DNA of 13,347 nucleotides from an uncultured Actinomycetes bacterium (GCA_937907435.1 CALCIA010000236.1:1-13347); one strand, 5' to 3'. Shown: positions 6,761 to 13,208, numbered from the stretch's first letter. A program made the numbers and translations. Notes: generated from the sequence alone by a model not told the origin.

Positions 6761-7954
6761 CTAAAGATAACCCAACGGGTCCACGACTTCGCCATTTATA
6801 CGAACCTCGAAGTGGACGTGGGGTCCAAGGCAGTAACCGGTGCAGCCTGAATAACCGATCACCTCACCCTGTTGTACCGCCTCTCCGGGGCTCACCGCAA
6901 ACGCGGATTGGTGGGCGTAACAGGTCGAGAGACCGCCGCCGTGGTCGATGCAGGTGTAGTTGCCATACCCCCCGCTGGAGGCCTCCGGCTCGGTGAAGGC
7001 GACGGTCCCGGAGAGGGCGGCGCGGATCGGCGTGCCTTCCGGCACCGCGATGTCGATCCCCGGGTGGTACTCGTAGGAGCCTTCGATCGTGCGTGGCCCG
7101 AAGCCCGAGGCGATCGGCCCGTCGACCGGCCAGATCATCGACCCGCTGCCGGGTTTGATCGCGCCCAGCGGCAGCGGCATCGAGCCCGTCGCCGCCAGCT
7201 CTTCGGCGATCTTGCCCTGGATCGCTTCGACGTCCCCGTCGAGCTCGGTTTCGTGGTGGCGGACCTTGGCGAGCGCCGCTTCGCGGTCCCCGCGCGCCGA
7301 GACCAGCGCGCCCTGGCGACCCTGCAGGGCTCCGCGGGTGGCGACGAGTTCGCGCGCTTCGGTGGCGATCACGTCGCGCGCGTGTTCGATATCGCCTTTC
7401 GCCGCGGCGCGCCGCTCGACCGTCAGCGCCACCCCGTCGCGCAGCTGTCGCACCCGCCCCGCCGCCGCCTCGTCGGCGGTGTGGATGGCGTCGAGATACT
7501 CGGCCCGCGCTTCGACGTCTTCGAGGCTCCCTTCGCCGATGATCACGTCGAGCAGTTCGGGACGCCCCGTCTCATACATCGCGACGAGCCGCTGGCGCAG
7601 CGCCTGCAGCGCCACCCGCAGGTGGTCGCGCAGCCGCGCGAGGTGATCGCGGCTCCGTTCGAGCGCCGCGCTCGCCGTCGCCAGCCGCGCCCCTTCGGCG
7701 TCGAGGCGCGCCCGCGTCACCGCTTCGCGGCCGCGGATCGCTTCCACCGCGCCGGTCAGCCGGTGGATCCGCGCCTGGTAGCGGGAGATCGTCGTGGTGA
7801 GGACGCCCTTGCGTTCCTTCGTTTCTTCCAGCCGCGATTCCTTCGCTTCGAGCTGGTGCGTGAGGTCCGCCGCGGGGGCCGCGGGGGCGGTCACGGCAAG
7901 CAGCGAGAGCGCCGCCGCGAAGGCGGCGAGGGCGATTGCGAAGGAACGGCTCAC
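6761..7954 (-). CDS. Secreted M23 family peptidoglycan endopeptidase with coiled coil
   Basis: A zinc metallopeptidase predicted to cut peptide cross-links in peptidoglycan outside the cell. Residues 1-29 form a signal peptide with likely cleavage near APA-AD. About 31-255 is a long, charged coiled coil like that of EnvC/NlpD-type division hydrolases. The M23 (LytM) domain begins at about 273. Zinc ligands are all present: HPGID (His297, Asp301) and the HVH motif (His379, His381), plus the active-site His348 in YAHQS, so the enzyme should be active. Four cysteines (335, 345, 371, 375) lie near the active site and could form disulfides. The start is GTG at 7954, without a Shine-Dalgarno site but with TAGCCT 8 bases before it. 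It is probably its own transcription unit. The exact orthologue cannot be named. Confidence 0.92.
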   Translation of the reverse strand: MSRSFAIALAAFAAALSLLAVTAPAAPAADLTHQLEAKESRLEETKERKGVLTTTISRYQARIHRLTGAVEAIRGREAVTRARLDAEGARLATASAALERSRDHLARLRDHLRVALQALRQRLVAMYETGRPELLDVIIGEGSLEDVEARAEYLDAIHTADEAAAGRVRQLRDGVALTVERRAAAKGDIEHARDVIATEARELVATRGALQGRQGALVSARGDREAALAKVRHHETELDGDVEAIQGKIAEELAATGSMPLPLGAIKPGSGSMIWPVDGPIASGFGPRTIEGSYEYHPGIDIAVPEGTPIRAALSGTVAFTEPEASSGGYGNYTCIDHGGGLSTCYAHQSAFAVSPGEAVQQGEVIGYSGCTGYCLGPHVHFEVRINGEVVDPLGYL

Positions 7955-7962
7955 CGGCCCCG

Positions 7963-7968
7963 AGGCTA
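7963..7968 (-). promoter_or_regulatory. Candidate -10 for a leaderless M23 mRNA
   Basis: TAGCCT on the minus strand fits the actinobacterial TANNNT pattern and sits 8 bases before the GTG start, the spacing expected if transcription begins at the start codon. It overlaps the palindrome GCTAGCTAGC (7965-7974). No -35 element is recognisable, so this rests on the hexamer and its spacing alone. Confidence 0.3.
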
Positions 7969-8045
7969 GCTAGCCGCGATTCCGCTCCCCGCCGCCAGAT
8001 GCGCGGTGCAACCGCCCTTGCCCGCCGCAATCCCCGTTGCAGCCC

Positions 8046-8104
8046 CCCCGGGTGAGTTCGCACTTATCCGCGCATACCGCGGATAAGTGCGAACTCACCC
8101 GGGG
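8046..8104. terminator. Perfect 27-bp-arm hairpin at the 3' end of the efflux gene
   Basis: Bases 8046-8072 and 8078-8104 are exact reverse complements around the 5-base loop CATAC. The stop codon of the cation-efflux gene (8095-8097) and its last codons lie inside the right arm. There is no U tract in either direction. Position between the end of the efflux gene and the M23 gene suggests a terminator or transcript-end stabiliser. A perfect stem this long also resembles a dispersed palindromic repeat. Confidence 0.75.
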
Positions 8105-9072
8105 TCGCCCGCGCCGGGGCCGGAGGACGGGGCGTTCTCGACCTTCAGCAAGCCGCCCTCGGCCTCCTCCTCCATCTGCAGCGTCGTGTGCTCGATGCCG
8201 AAGCTCTCGCCGAGTTCCATCTCGAGCTGCTGGCGGATGCGGTCGCGGTCGGCGCCGCGGGCGACGACGACGTGGGCGGCGAGAGCGGGGAAGCCGGCGG
8301 TCACGGTCCAGACGTGGAGGTCGTGGACGGAGCGGACGCCGGGCACCTCGCAGATCGCCGCGCCCATCCCGTCGACGTCGAGGTCGGCGGGCGCCGCCTC
8401 CATCAACACGTCGAACGGTTCCTTCAGCAGGCGCCAGGAGGAGAGCAGGACGAGCAGCGCGATCAGCAGGCCGGCGATCGGGTCGACGATGTCGGAGCCG
8501 CCCGCCAGGACGACGGCGCCGGCGACGACGACGCCGAGCGAGCCGAGCGCGTCGGCGAAGGAGTGGCGGATGACGCCCTCGAGGTTGATGTCCTCGCGCT
8601 GGCCGCGGGCGAGGTAGACGGTCGCGACGGCGTTGCCGAGCAGGCCGAGGACGCCGAGCGCCAGCACTCCCCCGCCCTCGATCCCGGGCGGGTCGGAGAA
8701 GCGGCCGATCGCCTCGATGCCGATGAAGACACTGACCGCGACCAGCGTCAGCCCGTTGGCGAGCGCCGCCAGCACCTCGGTGCGCTGGTAGCCGAAGGTC
8801 CGCCGCCCGGTCGCCGGCCGCGCGGCGAGGCGCGCGGCGATCAGCGCGAGGACGATCGAGCCGACGTCGGAGAGCAGGTGCCCGGCGTCGGCGAGGACCG
8901 CCAGCGACCCGGTGATGACACCGCCGATCGCCTCGGCGACCAGCATCACCAGGTTGATCGCCAAGGCGACGATCAGGCGCTTGCGCGAGTCCTCCCGCCG
9001 CGCCTCCAGCGCGTGCGCGCCGAAGCCGTGGCTATGCCCGTGTCCCCCGCCCGCAGTGTCGTGATCGTGCAC
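8095..9072 (-). CDS. Cation diffusion facilitator (Zn/Co/Cd efflux, CzcD/ZitB type)
   Basis: A proton-coupled exporter of divalent metal from the cytoplasm. The 325-residue protein begins with a His-rich tail (HDHDTAGGGHGHSHG), then six membrane helices between about 33 and 215, and a cytoplasmic C-terminal domain. The transport site is complete: HxxxD in helix 2 (LADAGHLLSD, His65 and Asp69) and HxxxD in helix 5 (HSFAD, His170 and Asp174). The His/Asp pattern is that of zinc-type CDFs rather than the DxxxD iron/manganese type. Conserved histidines of the C-terminal domain appear in VHDLHVW (250, 253) and at 266 and 295. The start is GTG at 9072 with no clear ribosome-binding site. Its stop codon is inside a long hairpin. 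No metal-responsive regulator is in the window. Confidence 0.94.
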   Translation of the reverse strand: MHDHDTAGGGHGHSHGFGAHALEARREDSRKRLIVALAINLVMLVAEAIGGVITGSLAVLADAGHLLSDVGSIVLALIAARLAARPATGRRTFGYQRTEVLAALANGLTLVAVSVFIGIEAIGRFSDPPGIEGGGVLALGVLGLLGNAVATVYLARGQREDINLEGVIRHSFADALGSLGVVVAGAVVLAGGSDIVDPIAGLLIALLVLLSSWRLLKEPFDVLMEAAPADLDVDGMGAAICEVPGVRSVHDLHVWTVTAGFPALAAHVVVARGADRDRIRQQLEMELGESFGIEHTTLQMEEEAEGGLLKVENAPSSGPGAGDPG

Positions 9073-9079
9073 CCCGCCG

Positions 9080-9107
9080 AGGATACGAGGTGCGCCCCCA
9101 CCGTCGA
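9080..9107 (-). promoter_or_regulatory. Candidate leaderless promoter of the cation efflux gene
   Basis: On the minus strand TCGACG (9102-9107) and TATCCT (9080-9085) are 16 bases apart and resemble actinobacterial -35 (TTGACN) and -10 (TANNNT) boxes. Only 7 bases separate TATCCT from the GTG at 9072, so the mRNA would begin at or next to the start codon. The -35 lies in the arm of the hairpin at 9103-9151. Confidence 0.4.
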
Positions 9108-9151
9108 TGGGCCGAAAACCGGCCTATATGTCCGGTTTTCGGCCCATCGAC
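9103..9151. terminator. Perfect 20-bp-arm hairpin after the acyl-CoA dehydrogenase gene
   Basis: Bases 9103-9122 and 9132-9151 are exact reverse complements around a 9-base AT-rich loop (CCTATATGT). It begins about 20 bases after the dehydrogenase stop codon, the right position for a terminator. The arms contain a run of four T/A, but no U tract follows the stem. Its outer end overlaps the possible -35 of the next gene. Confidence 0.7.
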
Positions 9152-9170
9152 CGGGAGCCTGCGACGGAAG

Positions 9171-10436
9171 TCAGGCGGGGACGGGCTCCTTCGGGGCCGC
9201 CGCCTCGGCGGCGACTTCGGCGGCGAAGCCGAGGCGCTCGGCGTACTCGCGCGCCTGCATCCGCGAGATGACCATGCGCTGGATCTCGGCCGTGCCCTCG
9301 AACAGCTGGTAGATCTTCGCGTCGCGGAAGAACTTCTCCAGCGGGTGCTCGGTGTCCCAGGCGGCCGGGCCGACGAGGTCCATCAGCGTCGTCGTCGCCC
9401 ACATCGTCACGTCGCCCGCCTTCAGCTTCGACATCGAGCCCTGGCCGCCGGTCATCGGCCGGCCGTTGCGCCCCATCCACGCCGCCCGCTGGACCAGCAG
9501 GCGCGCCGCCTCGATCTCGGTCGCGACGTCGGCCAGCGTCTGCTGCACCCGCTGCGCGCTGAGCAGCTGCACGCCGCCTTCTTCGCGGCCGTAGAGGTAC
9601 TCGAGGGTCCACTCGTACGCGGCCTGGGCGATCCCCAGCGCCGAGGCGCCGACGATCGGCCGGGTGATCTCGAAGGTCGCCAGCGCATCGGCCCCGGAGC
9701 GGGATTTCTGCCCGCTGCGCCCTCGCTCCAGCTTGCGCTGCAGCTTCTCCTCGCCGCCGAGCAGGTTCTCGGCCGGGATCCGGCAGTCCTCCAGCACGAC
9801 CTCGGCGGTGTGCGAGGCGCGGATCCCGAGCTTCGTCTCCTTCTTGCCCTGGGACAGTCCCGGCGTCCCCTTGTCGATCACGAAGGAGGCCTGGCCGCGG
9901 GTGCCGAGCGTCGGGTCGACGGTGGCGACGACCACGTGGACGTCGGCGATGCCGCCGTTGGTGATGAAGACCTTGGTGCCGTTGAGGACCCACTCGTCGC
10001 CGTCGCGCACGGCGGTCGTCTTCAGGCTCTTGACGTCGGAGCCGGCCTGCGGCTCGGTCACCGCGTAGGCGCCCAGCTTCACGTTCTCGGCGTCGCCGAA
10101 GCACTCGGGGACCCAGCGCATGATCTGCTCAGGGGTGCCCGAGGAGGCGATGCCGGCGGCGGCGAGGCCGGAGCCCGAGATCGCCAGCGCGATCCCGGCG
10201 CAGCCCCAGTGGAACTCTTCGGCGAGGATCGGCTGCATCTGGCCGTCCGGGTCTTCGGCCGCGCGCTGCATCCCCTCGAGGCCGCCGAAGCCCTGCCTGC
10301 GCGCCTCCTTGATGACCTCCCACGGGGTGCTCTCCTCGCGGTCGTGTCTGGGCGCGGCCGGGCGGATCACCTCGCGGGCGAACTTGCGGCATTCGGCCTG
10401 GTAGGTGAGCTGCTCGTCGTTGAGTCCGAAGTCCAC
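9171..10436 (-). CDS. Acyl-CoA dehydrogenase
   Basis: An FAD enzyme that introduces the alpha-beta double bond into an acyl-CoA, passing electrons to ETF. The 421-residue protein has the flavin/substrate motif YAVTEPQAGSDV at 124-135, WVLNGTKVFITNGG at 149-162, GIRASHTAEVVLED at 204-217 and the catalytic glutamate in LFEGTAEIQR (Glu380), so it should be active. Residues of about 229-250 form a basic stretch (KLQRKLERGRSGQKSRSG) before the usual helical domain, longer than in textbook members. The last 20 residues are Ala/Glu-rich and variable. The start GTG at 10436 follows a good GGGAGG ribosome-binding site. Chain-length specificity cannot be read. It stands alone, behind a TetR-type palindrome, so control by acyl-CoA or a related ligand is plausible. 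Confidence 0.95.
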   Translation of the reverse strand: MDFGLNDEQLTYQAECRKFAREVIRPAAPRHDREESTPWEVIKEARRQGFGGLEGMQRAAEDPDGQMQPILAEEFHWGCAGIALAISGSGLAAAGIASSGTPEQIMRWVPECFGDAENVKLGAYAVTEPQAGSDVKSLKTTAVRDGDEWVLNGTKVFITNGGIADVHVVVATVDPTLGTRGQASFVIDKGTPGLSQGKKETKLGIRASHTAEVVLEDCRIPAENLLGGEEKLQRKLERGRSGQKSRSGADALATFEITRPIVGASALGIAQAAYEWTLEYLYGREEGGVQLLSAQRVQQTLADVATEIEAARLLVQRAAWMGRNGRPMTGGQGSMSKLKAGDVTMWATTTLMDLVGPAAWDTEHPLEKFFRDAKIYQLFEGTAEIQRMVISRMQAREYAERLGFAAEVAAEAAAPKEPVPA

Positions 10437-10460
10437 TGTGATCCTCCCTGCACGATTGAT

Positions 10461-10474
10461 TGACTGGTCAGTCA
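10461..10474. promoter_or_regulatory. TetR-type operator palindrome in the divergent promoter region
   Basis: TGACTG and CAGTCA form a perfect inverted repeat around a 2-base centre, 25 bases before the dehydrogenase start and 62 before the divergent gene. Short GACTG(A)CCAGTC-type palindromes are typical TetR-family sites, and TetR repressors often control acyl-CoA dehydrogenases. The regulator gene is not in the window. Confidence 0.55.
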
Positions 10475-10522
10475 GCCAGTCCCAGAAAGACTAGCTGAAC
10501 AGCCGGCCGGGCGCGACGCATG

Positions 10523-10528
10523 TAGCTT
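10523..10528 (+). promoter_or_regulatory. Candidate -10 for a leaderless cell-wall-binding protein mRNA
   Basis: TAGCTT (TANNNT) ends 8 bases before the GTG at 10537, and no Shine-Dalgarno site fits that start. The spacing favours a leaderless transcript. No clear -35 is seen. Confidence 0.3.
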
Positions 10529-10536
10529 TGGGACGG

Positions 10537-11925
10537 GTGAGCGCCGATCGACCGATCAACGCCGACGTGGAGGGGCAGCAGGAGCCCCCGGAGTCAGTCG
10601 GCAAGCCGAAAGATGCCGAGGAGCAGCCGAAAGCGGCGCCTCGCAAGGAGCCGACCCCGAAACCGGCCGACCCTGCCCCGTCCCCGCCGCGCCGCCGCCG
10701 CGGGATCCCCGGCGCGATCAAGCTCGTCAGCGCCCTGGTCCTGATCGCGGTCGCCTTCATCGTCCTGGCGGTCGTCGCGGGGAGCGGTTCGAAGAAGTCC
10801 GACGAGGGCGCGGCGCCGTCGGTGACCACCACGGTCACCTCGGAATCGCCGTCGACCTCCGAACCGGAAGGTGGCGGGGGCGCCGCCGAACTCGGCTATC
10901 CCGCCTTCGCGACCTCCAACACGACCCGCATCGGCGGCCCCGACCCGGTCTCCAACGCCGCCGCCGCCGCGCTTGCCGTCTTCCCCGGCACCAGCGAAAA
11001 GCAGCGGCCGGTCGCCGTCGCCCTGGTCGGCACCGAAGACTGGGCGGGCGCGATCGCCGCCGCGGTGCTGATGGCCGAACCGATCCGGGCGCCGCTCCTC
11101 TTCGGCGAAGCCGGCGGCGTCCCCGGCCCGACCGCCGAAGCGCTCGGCGCGCTGCAGCCGGGCGGCGGCGCGGCCTCCGGCGGCGACGCGGTCTTCGCCG
11201 TCGGCGACGTCCAGGTCCCCGACGGCATGAGCGCCGCCAAGGTCGCCGCCGGCGACGCGGCCACCGAGGCGGCGGCGATCGCCCGCCTGCGCGACCGGAT
11301 CGCGGGCTCCAAGCCGCGGGCGGTCATCCTCGCCTCCAGCTCCGAACCCGCCTTCGCCGCGCCCGCCGCCGCCTACGCCGCCCGCTCCGGCGACCCGATC
11401 CTCTTCACCGACGCCAAGGAACTGCCGCAGGAAACGATCGCCGCGCTGCGCCGTCACAAAAACGTCCCGGTCTACGCGCTCGGCCCCGGCTCGGCGATCT
11501 CCGGCAAGGTGCTGAAGGAAGTCGAAGGGCTCGGCACCAAGGTCAAGCGGATCAGCGGCGACAACCCGGTCGCCGCCGCGATCGCCTTCGCCCGCTACGA
11601 CCACGGGAATTTCGGCTGGCACGTCTCCGACCCCGGCCACGGCTTCGTCCTCGCCCGCTCCGACGCGCCGCTCGAAGCCGCCGCCGCGGCGCCGCTCTCG
11701 GCGTCGGGCACCTGGGGCCCGTTGCTGCTCACCGACAGCGCCGATACGCTGCCGTCCGAATTGCGCGGCTACTTCCTCGACGTCAAGCCCGGCTACACCA
11801 CCGACCCCACGCGGGCCTTCTACAACCACGTCTGGATCGTCGGCGACGCCGGGCAGATCAGCGTCGAACAGCAGGCCGAAGTCAACGAAGTCGCCGAATT
11901 GGCGAAGATCGGGAGCGAAGAATGA
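10537..11925 (+). CDS. Membrane-anchored cell-wall-binding-repeat-2 protein
   Basis: A 462-residue protein: a Pro/Lys/Glu-rich, probably disordered cytoplasmic N-terminus (1-58) ending in PRRRRG, one membrane helix at about 62-82, a Ser/Thr/Gly-rich linker to about 118, then an exported region of cell-wall-binding-repeat-2 type. Repeat features are TRIGGPDPVSNAAAAAL at 130-146 followed by VALVGTEDWAGAIAAA, and later repeats near 263-320 (VILASSSEPAF, PVYALGPGSAI) and 338-437 (RISGDNPVAAAIA, VWIVGD). This fold binds anionic wall polymers in some Gram-positive surface proteins, so attachment of membrane to wall is the likely role. GTG 10537 is preferred; a TTG three codons earlier (10528) is possible. 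The next gene overlaps it by ATGA. Ala/Gly-rich composition makes repeat boundaries approximate. Confidence 0.82.
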   Translation: MSADRPINADVEGQQEPPESVGKPKDAEEQPKAAPRKEPTPKPADPAPSPPRRRRGIPGAIKLVSALVLIAVAFIVLAVVAGSGSKKSDEGAAPSVTTTVTSESPSTSEPEGGGGAAELGYPAFATSNTTRIGGPDPVSNAAAAALAVFPGTSEKQRPVAVALVGTEDWAGAIAAAVLMAEPIRAPLLFGEAGGVPGPTAEALGALQPGGGAASGGDAVFAVGDVQVPDGMSAAKVAAGDAATEAAAIARLRDRIAGSKPRAVILASSSEPAFAAPAAAYAARSGDPILFTDAKELPQETIAALRRHKNVPVYALGPGSAISGKVLKEVEGLGTKVKRISGDNPVAAAIAFARYDHGNFGWHVSDPGHGFVLARSDAPLEAAAAAPLSASGTWGPLLLTDSADTLPSELRGYFLDVKPGYTTDPTRAFYNHVWIVGDAGQISVEQQAEVNEVAELAKIGSEE

Positions 11926-12170
11926 GCGAGGCGGAGAACCCACAGCTGCTCGGCGGCGAACAGCGGATCACGGTCGAGGACATCCGCGCCCTCGCGGGCC
12001 CGGCCACCCCCCACTTCTCGCTGCAGATCCGCAACCGGATCGCGCGGCTGATCGAGCCGTTCCCGGCCGGCCACCCGGTCCGCCTCGAAGGCGAACGGCA
12101 GATCGCCCGCCTGCAGAAGCTCTCCGACAACAGCGGCGAGCCCCGCCGCACGCTCGGCATCATCCACTGA
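11922..12170 (+). CDS. Small protein of unknown function, coupled to the wall-binding protein
   Basis: An 82-residue soluble protein that I cannot assign to a named family. It is rich in charged residues and likely mostly helical, with a central stretch ITVEDIRALAGPATPHFSLQ (residues 16-35) followed by an amphipathic helix (IRNRIARLIEPF). No membrane segment, signal peptide or cysteine is present. The ATG overlaps the stop of the preceding gene by four bases and has GGGAG seven bases upstream, so it is translated with the wall-binding protein. The next gene begins one base after its stop. Coding-like composition and tight coupling support it as a real gene. A cytoplasmic partner for the N-terminal tail of the wall-binding protein is one guess. 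Confidence 0.8.
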   Translation: MSEAENPQLLGGEQRITVEDIRALAGPATPHFSLQIRNRIARLIEPFPAGHPVRLEGERQIARLQKLSDNSGEPRRTLGIIH

Positions 12171-12171
12171 G

Positions 12172-12837
12172 ATGAAGCGCCTGGCGCCGGGTGTCTGGCG
12201 TCTCAAGGAGTTACCGGGGCCGACGATCAACGTCTACCTGGCCGAGAACGTGCTGATCGACGCGGGACGGCGCTGGGACCGGCGGCGGATCTTCAGCCAG
12301 CTCGTCGGAGTCGAGATCGCCGAAGTCGCCCTCACCCACGTCCACCCCGACCATCAGGGCTGCGCGAAGTGGGTCTGCGAGTCCCGCCACGTCCCGCTGG
12401 CCTGCCACGCCGACGACGTCGACGCGATGGAGGGGCGCGCCCCGGTCGGCTCGGGCGCGGCCCTACTCCCGCGCATCTACGACCGCATCTGGACCGGCCC
12501 GCCCCACAAGGTCGACCGGGTCCTCGCCGAGGGCGACGAGGTGGCGGGCTTCCGCGTCGTCCACGCCCCCGGCCACGCGCCGGGCGAGGTGATCTTCTTC
12601 CGCGACTCCGACCGGGTGGCGATCTGCGGCGACGTGGTCCGCAACATGAGCTTCCTCACCGCGATGCCGGGCGTCCGCCAGCCGCCCGACGAGATGACCT
12701 ACGACCCGGCCCTGAACCGCCGCTCGATCCGCAAGCTCGCGGCCCTCGAGCCCTCCCTCATCCTCCCCGGCCACGGCCCGGCGATCACCGACATGGACGA
12801 GTTCACCCGCTTTGTCGCGGCCCTACCGACGGATTAA
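12172..12837 (+). CDS. Metallo-beta-lactamase-fold hydrolase
   Basis: A 221-residue cytoplasmic hydrolase of the glyoxalase-II-like branch. The dinuclear metal site is complete: THVHPDH at 55-61 (His56, His58, Asp60, His61), His135 in HAPGHAPGE, Asp154 in ICGDVV and His201 in PGHGP. The domain fills the whole protein, with no lipid anchor, signal or extra module. The substrate cannot be read: thioester, lactone and phosphodiester hydrolases share these motifs. It starts one base after the stop of the 82-residue gene and has no Shine-Dalgarno site, so it probably depends on coupling. It is not expected to confer antibiotic resistance, because it lacks a signal peptide and resembles housekeeping members. 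Confidence 0.93.
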   Translation: MKRLAPGVWRLKELPGPTINVYLAENVLIDAGRRWDRRRIFSQLVGVEIAEVALTHVHPDHQGCAKWVCESRHVPLACHADDVDAMEGRAPVGSGAALLPRIYDRIWTGPPHKVDRVLAEGDEVAGFRVVHAPGHAPGEVIFFRDSDRVAICGDVVRNMSFLTAMPGVRQPPDEMTYDPALNRRSIRKLAALEPSLILPGHGPAITDMDEFTRFVAALPTD

Positions 12838-12840
12838 GAT
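12812..12840 (+). promoter_or_regulatory. Candidate leaderless promoter of the 2TM gene
   Basis: TTGTCG (12812-12817) and TAAGAT (12835-12840) are 17 bases apart and fit -35 (TTGACN, 4 of 5) and -10 (TANNNT). TAAGAT overlaps the stop codon of the hydrolase gene and ends 6 bases before the ATG at 12847, which has no Shine-Dalgarno site. This is the best promoter-like pair in the window and implies a leaderless mRNA. Confidence 0.45.
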
Positions 12841-12846
12841 CGACCG

Positions 12847-13140
12847 ATGGACGCTCCTCTCGCCCCGGAGCAAGGGGTTGACTCCCAGGCCAACGCTCGC
12901 GAGCTCGCGATCCAGCGCCTGAAGATGAAGCAAGATTTCAAAGGCATCCTCGCCGGCGGCCTCTTTTCCGTTGTCATCGTCGTCGTCATCTGGGCGATCG
13001 GCGGAGGCGGCTACTTCTGGCCGGTCTGGGTGATGCTCGGCGCCGCGATCGGCATCGTCGCCCAAGGCTGGAAGGCCTACGGGCCCAGCAACCGCATCAC
13101 GGAGGAGGACGTGCAGCGGGAGATGAGCCGGGGGGCGTAG
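12847..13140 (+). CDS. Small 2TM-domain membrane protein
   Basis: A 97-residue protein matching the 2TM domain pattern: a short basic amphipathic segment (ARELAIQRLKMKQDFKG, 17-33), a first helix at about 34-52, the turn GGGGYFWP at 52-59, a second helix at about 57-75, then a charged tail (RITEEDVQREM). In this family the pair of helices sits in the cytoplasmic membrane, sometimes attached to sensor or regulatory domains; here it stands alone and its function is unknown. It follows the hydrolase gene by 9 bases but probably also has its own promoter. A long hairpin follows 10 bases after its stop. Confidence 0.85.
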   Translation: MDAPLAPEQGVDSQANARELAIQRLKMKQDFKGILAGGLFSVVIVVVIWAIGGGGYFWPVWVMLGAAIGIVAQGWKAYGPSNRITEEDVQREMSRGA

Positions 13141-13150
13141 GTCCGAGATG

Positions 13151-13208
13151 GTCCTGGGCTCCTCATGGGGGTCCTGGCAGGCTGTGACCCCCATGAGGAG
13201 CCCAGGAC
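13151..13208. terminator. Perfect 22-bp-arm hairpin, full copy of the repeat seen at position 1
   Basis: Bases 13151-13172 and 13187-13208 are exact reverse complements around a 14-base loop. The hairpin begins 10 bases after the stop of the 2TM gene. Its first 34 bases are the exact reverse complement of positions 1-34. No U tract follows. Position at the end of the plus-strand gene run suggests a terminator; presence in two places suggests a dispersed palindromic element. Confidence 0.8.

Noticed and set aside
6872..7969. Plus-strand open frame of 365 codons opposite the M23 gene
   Set aside because: The translation is Arg/Asp-rich and featureless, while the minus strand encodes a complete M23 domain with all its zinc ligands.
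8007..8041. TGCAAC/GTTGCA inverted repeat upstream of the M23 gene
   Set aside because: Six-base arms with a 23-base spacer are expected by chance at this scale, and nothing else supports an operator.
7955..8094. Possible ydaO-type (c-di-AMP) riboswitch before the wall hydrolase gene
   Set aside because: Such switches often precede wall hydrolases, but only about 90 bases remain between the hairpin and the start, the conserved core is not recognisable, and the start looks leaderless.
10594..11943. Minus-strand open frame of 449 codons opposite the wall-binding protein
   Set aside because: It is a Gly/Arg/Asp-rich shadow. The plus strand has a membrane helix, repeat motifs and a coupled downstream gene.
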